Below are positions 1 through 12,849 of a DNA stretch of 64,000 nt, piece by piece (within the stretch, counting starts at the first letter, position 1; every line of letters begins with the position of its first letter). The stretch is from positions 994,137-1,058,136 of the forward strand of contig VZTI01000603.1 of NCBI GenBank assembly GCA_013397865.1, written 5' to 3'. Made by a program: the position numbers and the translations under genes. The DNA is from Struthidea cinerea (lineage: Eukaryota > Chordata > Aves > Passeriformes > Corcoracidae). Below the pieces are notes generated by a model. That model searched no databases and was not told where the DNA came from. It saw only the letters and a program-made list of their open reading frames with translations.

Positions 1-3000
1 TCAAGTATTTTTTGAAGTTGGGAGAGGGTTGCATTTATTTTTCTATGTGTGATAGCTATCTACAAAGACACTGGTTTCACACACAGGTATAGCTGGAAAT
101 TTGATGTGCCTTTTTTATTTATTTTTAATAGCAATTCATTTCAGCGACCACAGTGAGGATGCATGCTTTATAAAGCCTGGAATTATCTGATTATTATTTT
201 TTAGATAAAAAGAGGTCATTTAGGATTTTGAAAGATTTTTCTCGAACTTCAATGCGATGTTACATTCAAATCAGCAGTTCAAATCAACAATCACTTTTAA
301 GAATATTAATTGGTTATTTTTTTTATTGTGTTTCCTGGCCACAATGGAGAGTGTATTTACTTATAATTATGACATTTTTATTACTAACCAAGTAGATGAC
401 ACTGAATATTCATATTTCCAATGTAAAACCAGCCTCCGGAAATTATAAGTAATACTTAAATCTTTTTTATTTCAGTAGTGATAACAGATATATTAGAAAT
501 ATGGCTTCTTTATAAGAAATGGCTAAATTTGCAAGAACAGGTTTATGTGTTTTTCCTGAAGAAACTCTCTGCGACATAAAAATAAACCCTTGCTTTTTGT
601 ATGCTCTGCGTTAATAACTGCACCTAGAAATAATACAGTTGTGGTAGAATATACATCATGCAAACTCATTTATAAACAAATCTAACCTTATATATGAGAA
701 TAATGACAGAAAGGAGGCCTTTTGCAAGATAACTCATTTTTATAGAAGAAATGGTTCAGCTGCACTTGACAGCTTTTTTAAAACAAAAGAATTAGACTTT
801 GACCAGCAGCTCAACAGGGATTTTTGGCAAGGCTGGTTTTATCATTTGCAAGGGCCAACTACTCCCTCTGCCTCACACGCTACACAAGGAACTGTAAATG
901 AGTTGGGGAGGGCTTTTATTTGCAGGGAGAAATGACAGTGCCAGGACCACTGAATTTTTAAAGAGACAAAGATAAAAAGTGTGCTTCTTTGCCCCCGCTT
1001 CAACGTGCTGACGTGCCAACGTCACTTTAACAGATTAACAAAGTAGTGTTTGCAGAGATTGAACCTGCCTTTTACATGCTTAGTGTTACATTTGCAATCA
1101 CCCACTCCTAGCATTTCCCTTCATTTCCTTGTAGAATTTAATCTCACTCAGATGTGGTAAATTTGATGGACAACTTATGCTGGATTCTCTCCCTAACAGG
1201 GTATTGCATCTGCCAGCAAGATTCAGAGTATTATGATCTGTTGTCCTGCATCTCACAGGGAATTATTATGCCACAGAGACACTTTCCCAGGCTGTGCTAC
1301 TCATAATGTCTTGAAGTAACATTCTGGTCCTTCCTCCTCATTTGATTGACCCGTGCTCATCACTTCCTTGCCGTTTTCCTTCTGACATTTCCCCTTCCAT
1401 TTTGTTTCCCTGTTGGTACTTTCCTCTGGAGCTAATGACCTTTTGTAAATATTACTGTCTTTATATTTTGATTCTAAAATGACATGTATGAAGGGGTTCA
1501 CAGCTATATTCAAGAGTAGATTCCTAGCCTGCTTTATTCTTAACAACCACAATACAATATTTCTCCAATAAGGTTTAACTTTGAGATGTTGCAACTCATT
1601 TCAGTGGTTTGGACTCAGTCCTCTGAGGCATAAAATCATCATAGTACCATTTAATGATGAACTTTGGGAACCAGGTTTGAGTGTCTTGTTGAATACCACA
1701 GAAATGTTCCTTGCAAAAACATGTTTAATATTCAGAAGTATATGACCTTTGGTTTTGCAGTCGGATAAAACTTAGCTTCTTCTTTCCCTGTCTGAGATTA
1801 CAAAGGTAAGGAAATAAGAAGATAAGGTAAATTGCATATTTATGCTTATTTCCATCTCCCATAAGGAATCTGAGGAGTACTTAGAATGCAATTATTTGGT
1901 TCAGATATTCTGTCCAGGAAAATGTTTCCACAAGCGTTTTACAGACTTACTGTAAATAATACAATCACACACTTCAATCATAAATAAGCAAGGAAGAGCA
2001 GGAGAGAGAGAACTGAGGCATAAACAGGGATTTGAAGCCTGCTGCTGAATCTACGAGACAGCAGAATGCAGAGTGGTGCTCCAGGTGACAGAGGAGAAAC
2101 CAGGTCTACCAAGGATGACAAGGCTGGGTGAAAAAGGGAGTGGAGGAGCTGGAAGTGTGAGACAGAAAAAAAGTGTTAACTCCTGTGTAGGAGCTTCTGG
2201 TGGCTCCATTTGGAGGGGGTTGTTGAGGTGGGGGAATGTTTGCAGGTTGTATTCTACTTTTTAACCACATCTTAAAGGAATATTCAAGACCACAATGTCT
2301 TTTTTTTTTAAGTTGGTTGTGAAGGTGGGTCATTTCATAGCAAAAAATGAAAAAGGTATTTTGAGTACACTCTAGTACCATGAACATGTTTCTTGTTATA
2401 GAGCAAGAAAACAAGGACCAGCAGACCCTATCTGGACAAATAGAAAGAAATGTGTTCATCATTTTGTTAAGTAAAAGGATACTGAATGGTGGTCTCCAGG
2501 GACCTGTCTCTTACTGTGTTTCTAGGGATGGAGATGGGCAAAGAATCTTTGCAGAACGAGATGCAAAAAGTATGTGGCTGTTCTCAGGTGTTCCCTTTAA
2601 GGGAAGCAGGAAGACTTGTTTAGGAAAGGGATAGATGTGCATAAATACACAGCAGTAACTCCTGATGAAGCTAGGTACTTTCAAGAAGAGACAAAAGCTG
2701 TTCTATTATTGTAGGCTGTATATATTTATACATGTAAAATTTATATTATAATGTTCAGTAAACCCTAATGGTCATTGCGTTGCCACAGTTGGACATCAAA
2801 GGTCACCAATGTCTGTTCAAGTGTGATCCTTGGTTCAGATCCCGACTGGAAATCCCAACTGGAACATAACAGTCCATATTTGTGAAGAGAGTAGCTGTAT
2901 GCAACCTGCTTGTGGTCCCAGATACATAATAAATCCTGAACCATGCCCAGAAAGAGTTTGGGGAACACGAGTTTACTTAGACCCCAGTCTAACTGTTCTA

Positions 3001-3259
3001 TCCTAAGACAGATGAAATCCGGTGCCTGGGAATGTTTCTGTTAGAGGTTTGTTGGTATAGACATGGATATCATGATCAGCCCCCGTGTAAGACATTAGAT
3101 GACTTTTGAAAGCATGTCCTCTATTAGCTCAGAACCAGCTACCTACATGGGTTTCCATATCCTTATAGGATTTTCTATGGCATGAGCCAGGTGTTATCTA
3201 CTGATCTCAGACCAAGACACCGAGAATTACAGACGTCAATCTTCTACACAACACCCACA
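1..3259. other. Unique AT-rich non-coding DNA, no gene recognised
   Basis: No repeat family and no protein domain is recognisable here. Open frames are short and composition-driven. The part from about 720 to 1180 is repeat-free, less AT-biased, and has the even, non-degenerate look of vertebrate conserved non-coding DNA; that is an impression, not a test. A minus-strand 97-codon frame (1301-1594) has no known domain. Confidence 0.5.
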
Positions 3260-3385
3260 CTTTTCTAACCTCTGAGCAGTCTCTGACTCAGTTTCTCTCT
3301 TTAGGGGTGTTTGTAAAGATTAAATCATTGCAACAAAGCTTTATGAAGATAAAAATGCTTTGTAATGGTAATGTACAATTATCCT
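3260..3385 (+). repeat. MIR/CORE-SINE-like fragment, 3' half
   Basis: The segment reads like the 3' half of an amniote MIR-type SINE. It has an AACCTCTG / CTCAGTTTC block, then TTTGTAAAGATTAAAT, then a tail resembling the 'AAAGC-TTT-GAAGATAAAA-TGC' end shared with L2/CR1-type LINEs. The tRNA-like head is not recognisable. Compare the fuller copy at 27207-27456. The fragment is degraded, so the assignment is moderate. Confidence 0.5.
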
Positions 3386-6300
3386 TTCTTATTTTGAGCA
3401 GAATGACTCTCTGTCTATAAGTCTGCTAAATGAACCTGGTTACAGCAAGGAATGTCTCGGCCCATTGTCAACTTTTTGCATAATTTTAAAATATGCCAAA
3501 AAAAAAGTGTCAAGGCAAATTTTCATGACTATTACATGTAATGATTTTGAGATTCTTGTCATAATTAAGCCTTCATAAAAATGTGAAATATTAAGATGTA
3601 AGTTTGGTATTTAAATGAACTCTTGAAAAGTCTCCAGATCCTGAAAATTTCATGAAAATATCTTATAGGCTTCTTGCCACTGTTGGTTTATATAGTCCAT
3701 CATTTTTCCTTAGATGACAGCCTTTTCTATGTCTTCCTTGACTTTTTTATCCTTTAGTTTCCCATTTATCTGCCTGTCTCAGCTCTGTCATCTCTTGGCT
3801 ACACCATAACTTTTTCCTACTGAATCCTTCAAAGCCTGAAGGCACAATATGGAATAAGAGTTACTGCTTTCCTATGTCTCCAGCTCTGTGATTGTCATTC
3901 TTTACTTTGCTTTCAGGGATGGAAATTCCAAGATTTGCCCTTGACTCTGAGGTTATTTTTTTTCCTCTCACAATTTTTCAGCCTGTTTCCATGCATAGAG
4001 CTTTCTCTGGAGTGCTGCCAGAAGTTATCTTTATCCCATCACCCCCCTGCTGTTGCCAAAACCCTTACTCATATGTGAATTGCAATTCAGTCATTTATAA
4101 TCTCTCTTAATTTCTCGTACGAGCGTTTTACAGAGTAATGCCAAGCTGCTGTCAAAGAACATCCATTTCCAACCCATAAGCACCATCACCGCTATCCTCA
4201 TGATCTTAGCCACCCTCTTGCTGTCATTTAATAACTAGACTCTACACCAGCAAGAATGCAAGAATCGGACACAAGGGTTTAACAGGGGTAATGAAAGGAA
4301 CTTTTTGAACAAATACTGACCTAGTGGACTTTATGCCTTCATAATTATAAATTTCTTACCATATCCATAAGTCTGTTGTCACCAGGTCATAAGCAGCTTG
4401 GGTCAATACCTCCTTCTAGAAGCCATTTTCAGTTTGAATCTATATATCACAGTTTAAAACCAAAACAAAAATCTTCTTCAAGCTGAAAATGTGTGTTAAA
4501 AATAACAATGCCTGATGCTGAGATCATCCCAGTGTCTGACACTACCTGCCACCTGGTGGAAAGATTTCTTAGTAGCACTTTTGTCTTGACTGAGTTGGTT
4601 AAAGGTTTCTGGGAGAATCCCTCGTGCTTTAATGTGCAGTGCAACCCAGAAAGGCTAGATCACAACTAGCTGAGAAAGGCTAGAACTAACTTGCTGGGTT
4701 ACCTTCCAGACATAGCTGTTGGGACCCCATGACAACACAGACTGGGAAATCTGCTCCAGATAACTCTGATGGTTACTCACAGTAGGCTTCATGGTGCCAC
4801 TGCTACCCTAAAGCCTGGATTGTCTTAAAGCTGACTTGAGACTTACTTGACTGTAAGTCAGTCACTGCATTTTAGACTTACTATAAATCTGTCTTGTGCT
4901 AATTTAAAACAGATTGTCCTGTGGCTGTTTGAATTGTGACAACAGTGGGTGTTATGTCCTTATTGATTTGAGCACTGTTGTTCACTCTATTTGTGCTCTA
5001 TTCCATAAAAAGGGAAGGATGGCAATGTGAGTGAAGGCCCTTTTCTGTGTACGGGGTGTATTCTCTTCTGTTCTTCCTCCGCAGTAAGCACCATGGTGAA
5101 CAATTGCCACTGCTATGAAAGATGCTGCGTAAAGATGAAGGTCTATTGAGAATGAAGGTCACATTCCATCTTGAAAAGTTGACTTCAGGCCTTCAGGCAG
5201 ATGAGGGGCTTGGAGATTTCAGGCTCCAGTTACTATGTTCCATTATGTCTAAAAAAAGATTTTGTAGCTGATTGTGAGCCATACAGATATGAGAGAGATA
5301 CAGCTTGAGGCAAGGGCATTTTTAGTTTCTGGATTGGAGTAAGGACTTCTTTAGCAACATGCTAAATATACAAATTCTGCATTTCATCCAGCAGCTCCTG
5401 AAGGTAAAACATATAAGCTATTCTGAGGGCAGATTCAAAACCTCGGGATGGACATTTCTCAGGTAAGTATTGCCTATCTTTGGGATGCAAAGCTGTGCTT
5501 CATCTTGTCTTCTTTTATTTCACCTATTGCATTCCTGATTGCACTGTGGTATAGATTAAACAGCCCAGATAGAATGTGTCCCTCTTTCCACATCAGTCCA
5601 AACTCAGTTTTACCTCTAACCTGCCTAAAATTAATGCTCCCTTTTGGACTGAAAGGTCCTGAGATTTGTTTTGCAGAGGAAATCCCTAAGCCATAATGAA
5701 ATTTTGAGAAAGACCTCTTCTTGATCTCACCCTGCTACTACTAGTGGCACTAATGACAGTGACAGTAATGACTGCTACTACTAAAACTTTCTTGGCTTTG
5801 TGTCTGAATCACTGGAAAAATTGGTGCTTTCAGTCTGCAGTGGCTGAAGAACACTGTCATACTGCCTGATCTTCAGATGTTTAGACAAATAAGGGAATGA
5901 AGAACTGTTTACAGACTAACTCCAGGTAGCTCCTATATTTCATTGAATTCCAGAATTTCACTTCAGATGACAACATCAGCACTTCAAATCATCTTGCCAG
6001 AGGCAGTAGTCAAGTTTGTAAGTATTAAAACACTTGATAGACCTAGGAATCTTTAAGAAAATCTGTTTCCACTGAGACTTATGAATCCAAATTAAAACTA
6101 TGCAGCTAAATCCTGTGGAAGATCTAAGCTCAAAATGATGGGAACGAGGTGCTGAAGAACAGAATTGGATCCTGACTTGACTTTGAGGCCAGAAGCATAA
6201 CAAGCTACCTCCCTCCCCAGATACTTTCTGAGGTGAAGACATCCAAAGTCTGTCACAACACTGCAACCCATAAGATAAAAGCAAGGCTTTTTTTATGTTG

Positions 6301-7919
6301 CACCCACTCAAACGTCAGTCAGGGAGCCTCTTGTGAAACAGCTCTATCATCCTACACTGAAAGGAGGTGTCAGGTAGCAGCACCTTGCTACAAAGCGTTG
6401 TTCATTTTTTTCAGCAAGTTTCCTTGATTGTGAACAAATAGGAAACCTTCTAAACTTCCTGATTTGTCTCAACAATACTACCAGTAAAATTAAAGTTTTC
6501 CCTTTCAGCGTGTGAATGTTGAAATATTTGTAAGATTATTCACGTGACAAAGTGAAGCTCTTTGCCTTGAATGTTCCTCAGCTGAGATCTATGTAATCTA
6601 TTCTTCCTTTGTATTTTAATTCTTTGGGGAAAAAACAAGGAGAAAAGAATCTTATATGAAAACAAAAATATTCCACAACCAGTTTACAGTTTAACATAGG
6701 AATGCGCTATCTTGGCTATCATTATAAATATCTACCAGCTAAAGAGATTTATTTTTTATCAGCACAAAGGGATAAATGTCTACATGGGTAATCAGACTCA
6801 TTGTGAGAAGTAAAATTTGCTTCCCAATTTCATCTGGGTTCACTTAGTTTAAACTGTCCCTACAACTTAAACAATATTTTAATTGATGCTTAAAACTCTT
6901 ATCAGAAAAAATAAGGAAGAAGGAACACTCAAATAAATTCATCCTGATAGAAGTACCATGAAGATTTTTTTTTCAAATTGGTAAATCTGACTCTCTCTTT
7001 GCTTGTGTCTTCCCTTAGCCTTACTGAGGAGATGTCCTAAATTACTCCTCTTACTTTGTAGATGGTTTAAATTTATCATTTCCATTCTATGTTTAAGGGT
7101 AAGTGCCTTACTTCCTTCTGTCCACTTGAAATCAGGTTCTTCAAAAGCTGGGATAATTTAGTGTTATTTTTTCATGTTAATTAGGTATTGACGAAAGTGC
7201 CTAAGAGTGTAACATGGGCATTTTTCTGCCATGGATGCAAACTGAGGGGTTGGGAGTGCAAGTTTACACCTTTAGTTTTTCTGGAAGGACAGTTTGTTTC
7301 CCTGTTGAAAGAGCTGTGTGGACCATCACTGGATAAATCAAAAGCTCCAAGTAAACATAGACAGATTTTCCCTTGTCTTTATCGTGCTTGTGCAGGTACA
7401 AATTTACAGCAAGATTTTCACAGCAGTGTACCTTCTGTACACAAATGAAAAACTCTCCAGAAAATGAAATGAGGGAGATGCCTAGTGAAAATGGAAGTTT
7501 TCAGGGGTATGTGTTAGCTTCCATTGACTTTTCAAAGTCATTAACCTCTGCAGAAAGACTGGGTTGCTGCTTCATCTGCATTAAGAGTTATCTAAAATTC
7601 ACCTGAACTTCTGAAACTTTACATGATAAAGGAAAAGAGGAGAGATGCAAGAAGCAGAAATGCAGAGAATGTGTCTTGCAACTATGATAAACAGGAAAGA
7701 GAAGTAAATAAATTTTAAAATTCCTCTGCAAGTGGCTTCTCTACTTACTCAGGAAGCCTGGTAAAACCAGGCACATTATTAAGCTGTATTTAAGGCTGAA
7801 AAGAAGAAATCAAAACAAAGCTGAGTGTGACTTAGGTCTTTGTGTATGGGATGAAAAAAATAAAGAAGCAAAAGATCACAGAAGAAAGAAGTGCTTGATC
7901 TTCAGGAATGATGAATGAC
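3386..7919. other. Unique AT-rich non-coding DNA
   Basis: I see no recognisable gene or transposon. A pyrimidine tract ending in AG at about 5083 is followed by an ATG in good context (5092), but the frame closes after 18 codons. Frames at 5448-5696, 5976-6311 and 7188-7606 show no known domain. The segment looks like ordinary gene-desert or intron sequence. Confidence 0.5.
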
Positions 7920-7936
7920 AAAAAAAAAAAAAAAAA
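7920..7936. repeat. Poly(A) tract, 17 bp
   Basis: An uninterrupted A-run in an A/G-rich context (about 7850-8060, including GAAGAAGAAAG). It could be the A-tail of an old retroposon, but no element body is recognisable upstream. Confidence 0.85.
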
Positions 7937-9022
7937 CAGAAAGAAGGACCTAAACATTGAAGTCAATGGAACTACCTGCACCTTGAAAAATAATGCCAAG
8001 ATAGAGAGAAGCTGTTGGGGAAATTTGCAGATGTTGACCTCCTAAAGAAGAAGAAAGAAGAAGGGACAAGAACAGAGAAAATTAAAACCCAGGAGAATGC
8101 AGAATTGAAGACGAGTTCAAAGTTAATATTATTAGAACTGGCTTGGTATTTCATTTTCATCTCAATGAATGTTGACCATGTTTGCTAGTGCTGAATTTCA
8201 CCTGCAGCTTTGAAGCCACTCCTTTTGTGGGAGACAACTACTGGGAGAAAACACTGCGTTTACCGCACTGTGTAAATGCTCTCAGCAAGGTAACAACAGT
8301 AGGGGCTAATAGAGGCTACTGCAGTATAGATGATGAGTGCTAATACATTTATATTTTTGAGGGTACCATATGATCCTTTCCATCGCGAGACAGCCTAGTA
8401 TCGTATGTTAATACTTTGCTCTCACTCTCGTTCCATTCCTTACTTCACCTGGGCCTATGAAACAGATCCAGCATGGATGAGACAGAAGAATCCTTCACTT
8501 CACAACTATTCATTTTGTTTTATTTCACTGAAGTGATTTCTAGTCCACTGCAAGACTATGCTCCTTACCCTGTGGAGATTTATTCTCTATGAGAGTTCCT
8601 TATGAAGAAATATCAATGTAAGTTATGTCCACTAAGTCACCTTTATGTACTATTTTATTAACTTTTTCAAAGAATCTGAACAGGTCAGAGGTGCGCTATT
8701 TTTTTTTAAGAACTTACGATCTTATTCTCCAAATACTGTTCTACACTTCCTTAATTAAGACTCTGTCATTTGCTCCTTTCTTATTTGCATCTTAGCTGAG
8801 GGAGTTTATGTTCCAATATATTCACAGGTAGGATTTCCAAATATTTAAACCAAGCTTTGTGATGTGCTTTCATTTCCTCACCCAAAGATATGACATAATT
8901 TATATGCATTAAAAATGTAAAGGATGTAATTTCACAGCAGGAAAATTCCATCTTAACAGGAATTATTGGCTTGACCAATTTTTCCACTGAGAATCACGGT
9001 ATTCACTGCAGAAACATGACCT
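7937..9022. other. Unique non-coding DNA
   Basis: No gene is seen. A short 'GAAGTCAATGGAACTAC' block near 7960 resembles sequence common in ancient amniote repeats, but it is too short to assign. The rest is AT-rich unique DNA. Confidence 0.45.
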
Positions 9023-10110
9023 CAGATTCATACACCAACAGATTCATAGAAAGGTTATCTGGAGGAGACTTTGTGAGCTCATGTTCCTGCCTGAAACAGT
9101 GTCCTTATGACCAGGTGTGTCACACCCTGTGACTTTGTCTAGTAGTCCTAAAGCCCTCCAAGCATGGACATTTCACAGCCTCAGTGGGTAACTTGTTCCA
9201 GTTCTGTACTACCTTCTGACTGATTTTTTTTTAAAACTAATATCTGATCTGAACCTGTTAAGCCACAGTGTGTGGTTGTTATTCCATTATACTTTGTTTT
9301 GCCATCTTTCACTTACAGGAAGAGTCTGGGTTGATCTTCTCTGAAACTCCCCTCCACGCAGTTCTTGGCTAGTGTTAGATTCACCTGTTTGACTCTATTT
9401 TCTTGGCCATTTATTTTTGCCTGTGGACCAGCCATGTGCCCTTGGCTGCTGCTGAACCTCACAACCCCTCTCCACATTACTTTTTGAGTTGGACCGAGTA
9501 CTGATCTCTGTGAAATCTCACCAGTGCTGGGAAGAGAATGATAGTATACTTTGATCTGGTGGCCATATTTTTCAATATGCAGTATTTCCATTTTCTGGTG
9601 AAAACACATTCAGTGGCTCATATTTCACCTTGGAGACTATTGCAATCACCCAGCCCTTTTCAGTGGGGCTATTACTCTGTCAGACCCTTGCCATCCTGTC
9701 CAGATGCTTAGGATTACTCTGCCACATGTGTAGAACTTTCCACTTTTCTTGCTGAATATCTTTGTTACATTATTCCTCAAGTTTTTCTAGGCCACTCTGG
9801 CTGGAAGCTCTGACTTTCAGCCTCTCTCCAAGTTTACAGCTACCTGAAAATTTGCTAAAGGTACACTAGATAATTGTCAAGGTCTTTGATGAAGTTGTTG
9901 GACAGTATGGGATGTAGTACTGAACTGTGGGATGCTCTGTGCGTTGCTGTCAGCCAGCTGCACAGTGATCTCCATTCTTTGACTCTGGTGATCCAGTTTT
10001 TTCCTCACCTTTGAGTCTATTCATTGACCCTATATTTCCTTAGCTTCCAAATGGAAATGCAGTGGGAAACAATATCAGAGAAAGCTTTTGATTTGCATGC
10101 ATGAAATAAA
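9023..10110 (-). mobile_element. Old CR1 LINE fragment (non-LTR retrotransposon)
   Basis: Read on the minus strand this is a degraded CR1 3' region. The 3' end lies at the left, with degenerate GATTCATAGA repeats near 9033-9055. The CR1-typical tracts then follow in order through 10100: the tail, the 'TCATCAAAGACCTTGACAATTATC' type region near 9870-9895, and 'ATTGTTTCCCACTGC' near 10060. Many indels and substitutions make it older than the copies at 11423 or 29059. No intact ORF2 remains. The right boundary is uncertain and may reach about 10260. Confidence 0.75.
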
Positions 10111-11422
10111 AATGAGATTAGAACAAGATAGTTCCCTTGCATAATTTCCTATAAGCCTCGATATCTGACATTTCTTTTTGTTATGCTATCTCAAGAAACA
10201 GTTAACTACATTCCCCAGTTTAATACTTTGAATATTGTCAAGATAAAGCTCCTGTTTCTTTTTTTTCTTTTGAGAGTCAGATCCTGGCCGCCACAGATTT
10301 TGGGCTCTTCTAATGTGCTGACTCCTGTGGAATGACTTACTCAAGTGTCTCAGTGAACAACAAGACTAATGTAGCATGTATTCCTACGAATGTGTGCCCA
10401 GCAACTCTCAAGTACTGCAGGATATAGAGTTTCAGTTCCTCGTAGAGTCCTTGGTGTCTTCTCATCCTGATCAAAACTCCCTTCCCCTTCCACTGCTGGG
10501 GCAGGAAGCAGATGCTGTTTGTAGATGGATGTCCACACTGGACATGTAACAAACGTTCACTGAAGTCATCCCAGAGCTTTTCTTTAATAACGACCTTGTA
10601 AGTTGCCTTTCTATACTTAAACTTGAGACTTGATATCTATTTTTCTCTCTCTGTAGATCCAGTCTAGATTGATCACTGGGTTTGGAATTAGCCTGATGAG
10701 GTTGAGGGTGGTGGGCAGTACAAGAATGGGCATACAATAAAACTTATTCTTCTAAGTAACTGCACTAAAACGCTTTTAAGCTGCATAGAAATGAAATCAG
10801 CAATTGACTAAATTGTCTCTACTTTGGGTTTGTTTGTTTGGTTTTTTTCCCCTAATACAAACCATTTAAACTTCTACTTAAACATAGGAGCCACATTCAC
10901 TAATCCAGACAAAAAATATTTACATCATGCTTTGCTTGCTCTCTCAGTCATATCTCTGACCTTGAAACTGTAAGCTCAATATGTGAGGCAGGCAGACAGC
11001 ATTTCTGATTTTCTGCAATACTGGACAAGTACTGCTTATGCTGAGCACTGAATCCTCCCTTCGAATGTTAAGCCACGTTGCTCCTAACTGGTACTAGTAT
11101 TTCTGCAAGGGATGTCTCAGTTATTGACCACTGTGTTACCCTTGTTCAGGATATTGTGCAGTTTTCTCAGTCTAAATGCAATTTTACAAGAAAAAGATAC
11201 CAAGACCAAATATTTGAGACCAAAGACACCAAGACAAAATACCAAGACCAATATTGAGAACAAACAAGATTTTTCCAGGAACTTTTATCCATGCACAAGT
11301 GTTGGTAGATCTCACACCCATTTTCATAAGCTGCCTAGCATGTAACCGCTGACAAACTATGACCATCACTCATCCCCCACCAAAATACAAGCATGATAAT
11401 ATGAAGTAAAGAGAAGTAAAGA
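10111..11422. other. Unique non-coding DNA
   Basis: No gene is recognised. The minus-strand frames at 10337-10737 overlap each other and have no known domain. A small imperfect local duplication sits at 11208-11259 (separate entry). Confidence 0.45.
11208..11259. repeat. Imperfect local repeat of about 20 bp, two copies
   Basis: TACCAAGACCAA followed by TATT and GAGA occurs at 11208-11228 and again, with small deletions, at 11240-11259, about 32 bp apart. The intervening DNA is also built of ACCAAGAC-like words. This is a decayed minisatellite-like patch. Confidence 0.6.
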
Positions 11423-11847
11423 GATTATTACAGGGATGAAACACCTCTCCTGTGAGGAAAGGCTGAGTCAGACTTGCTCAGCTGGGAGAAGTCTCAGGGA
11501 ACACTGTATAGGAACTTCCAGTACCTAATAAGTCTACAAAAGTGCTGGAGAGGGACTTTTAAGTGGGAGATGTAGTGAAAAGAAAAAGGGTAATGAGTTT
11601 AAACTAAAAAAGGTTATGTTTAGGTCGCATATTAGGAAGAAATTCTTCACTGTGAGGGTGGTGAGACACTGACATGTTGCCCAGACAAGTTGTGGATGCC
11701 CCATCCCTGGCAGTGTTCGAGGCCAGGTTGGATACGGGTTAGAAAAACCTGGTCTAGCAGAAGGTGTCCCTGCCCATGGCAGGGGGTGTTGGAAGTAGAT
11801 GATCTTTAAGGTCACTTCCAACACAAAACCTTCTATGATTCTATATA
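11423..11847 (+). mobile_element. CR1 LINE 3' fragment
   Basis: A 5'-truncated CR1 in plus orientation. It shows the conserved CR1 3' blocks in order: 'CACCTCTCCTGTGAGGAAAGGCTGAG', 'TTAGGAAGAAATTCTTCACTGTGAGGGTGGTGAG', 'CTGCCCATGGCAGGGGGT', 'GATGATCTTTAAGGTC', then the terminal TTCTATGATTCTATA repeat at about 11832-11847. It keeps only the last part of the element, so no coding potential remains. The frame called on the opposite strand (11534-11878) is a shadow of the repeat. Confidence 0.93.
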
Positions 11848-12382
11848 GCAGTAGAAAAGGCATGCATGTAAAGGTCAAAAGGCTCTTGCCTCCCTACAAA
11901 CTTGAATAAGAATTTGGTGGGGTAACATTATCTTGCTCCTGGTATATACATTCCTCAAAACCTAGTCTTCAAAGCTTGTTTCAGTTCCTAAAAATATATT
12001 TTGCTTACATCCTTCACTCTTACGGCGCATATAACCACAGGAACAGAGTCCAAGCCAATGGCAGCATTATCTCTGAGAGCTGGAGCACAGCTTAGTATTA
12101 CAGCATTTGCAAGTGAAAAGTAGTGAGTGTAATTAGTTGGAACAATACTTAACAAATGCCCTGTACATTCATAATCCTATGCAAACACTGAGATGACTGC
12201 ATCCCCACAGCAACTCTGATGACTTTCGTATACTTAAAATGGATTTAGCTCATCAAGAGAAATGCTAGACATGTCTCACTCTTTAAATATATTCATTTCC
12301 CTTTGAAATTGATTTAATGAGGAGGCTGATTTAGCTTATACAATCAACCGAATCAGACGTTAAAATTGCATACTATATTACA
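11848..12382. other. Unique non-coding DNA
   Basis: AT-rich sequence between a CR1 and the AT microsatellite cluster. No gene or repeat family is recognised. Confidence 0.45.
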
Positions 12383-12466
12383 TTATATATATATATGTAT
12401 ATATATGCATGCACCAGCACATGCACATCTATATTTGTGTATAAACATATATATATATATAGATAG
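12383..12466. repeat. (TA)n microsatellite cluster
   Basis: Two TA-dinucleotide blocks (about 12383-12412 and 12447-12466) flank a CA/TG-rich spacer containing GCATGC. The structure is typical of an interrupted TA/CA microsatellite. Confidence 0.9.
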
Positions 12467-12690
12467 ACACTGGTTCTGCTCTTTTGTCACCTCTGGTCAT
12501 CTTTCCACAGAAGACAGTTAAGAAAAACAACTTAGGAGTCCCATGGCTCCTTAAAAAAGGCTATAATATGGCCTTCCTATTAAAGGCTTATAACACCTGA
12601 GGCCCTCAGTGTTAGCAGGGATTTCTGTAGGAAAAAAGATGAGGGTAATTGCAAAAGGTAGTGGTGGGTATTGTATTCCTACCAGAAGTA

Positions 12691-12849
12691 ATATCATATC
12701 ATATCATATCATATCATATCATATCATATCATATCATATCATCATATTGTTATATATTATATTATTATATATTATATTATATATAACAATATTATATATT
12801 ATAATATATANTTATATTATATTATATTATATTATATTATATTATATTT
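12691..12849. repeat. Compound (ATATC)n / (TATTA)n microsatellite with an N
   Basis: Ten perfect ATATC units occupy 12691-12740. They are followed by irregular AT-only DNA able to fold on itself, one ambiguous base (N) at 12811, then a pentanucleotide TATTA array to about 12849. The frame across it (runs of I-S-Y-H) is an artefact of the repeat. The N suggests the assembler could not resolve this array. Confidence 0.95.

Noticed and set aside
1301..1594. 97-codon minus-strand frame with an 'NPFIHVIL' segment resembling the end of a GPCR helix 7
   Set aside because: A stop lies just upstream and there is no preceding transmembrane helix, so the likeness is too short to mean anything.
4727..4944. 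TGTTG...CAACA pair suggesting a short solo LTR
   Set aside because: Flanks (TAGC and GTGG) do not form a target duplication and no second copy was found.
5083..5149. Acceptor-like tract followed by a Cys-rich 18-codon ATG frame
   Set aside because: Too short, no signal peptide and no downstream exon; expected by chance in 64 kb.
7940..7990. 'GAAGTCAATGGAACTAC' block like those in ancient amniote repeats
   Set aside because: Only about 17 bp match; cannot be told from chance.
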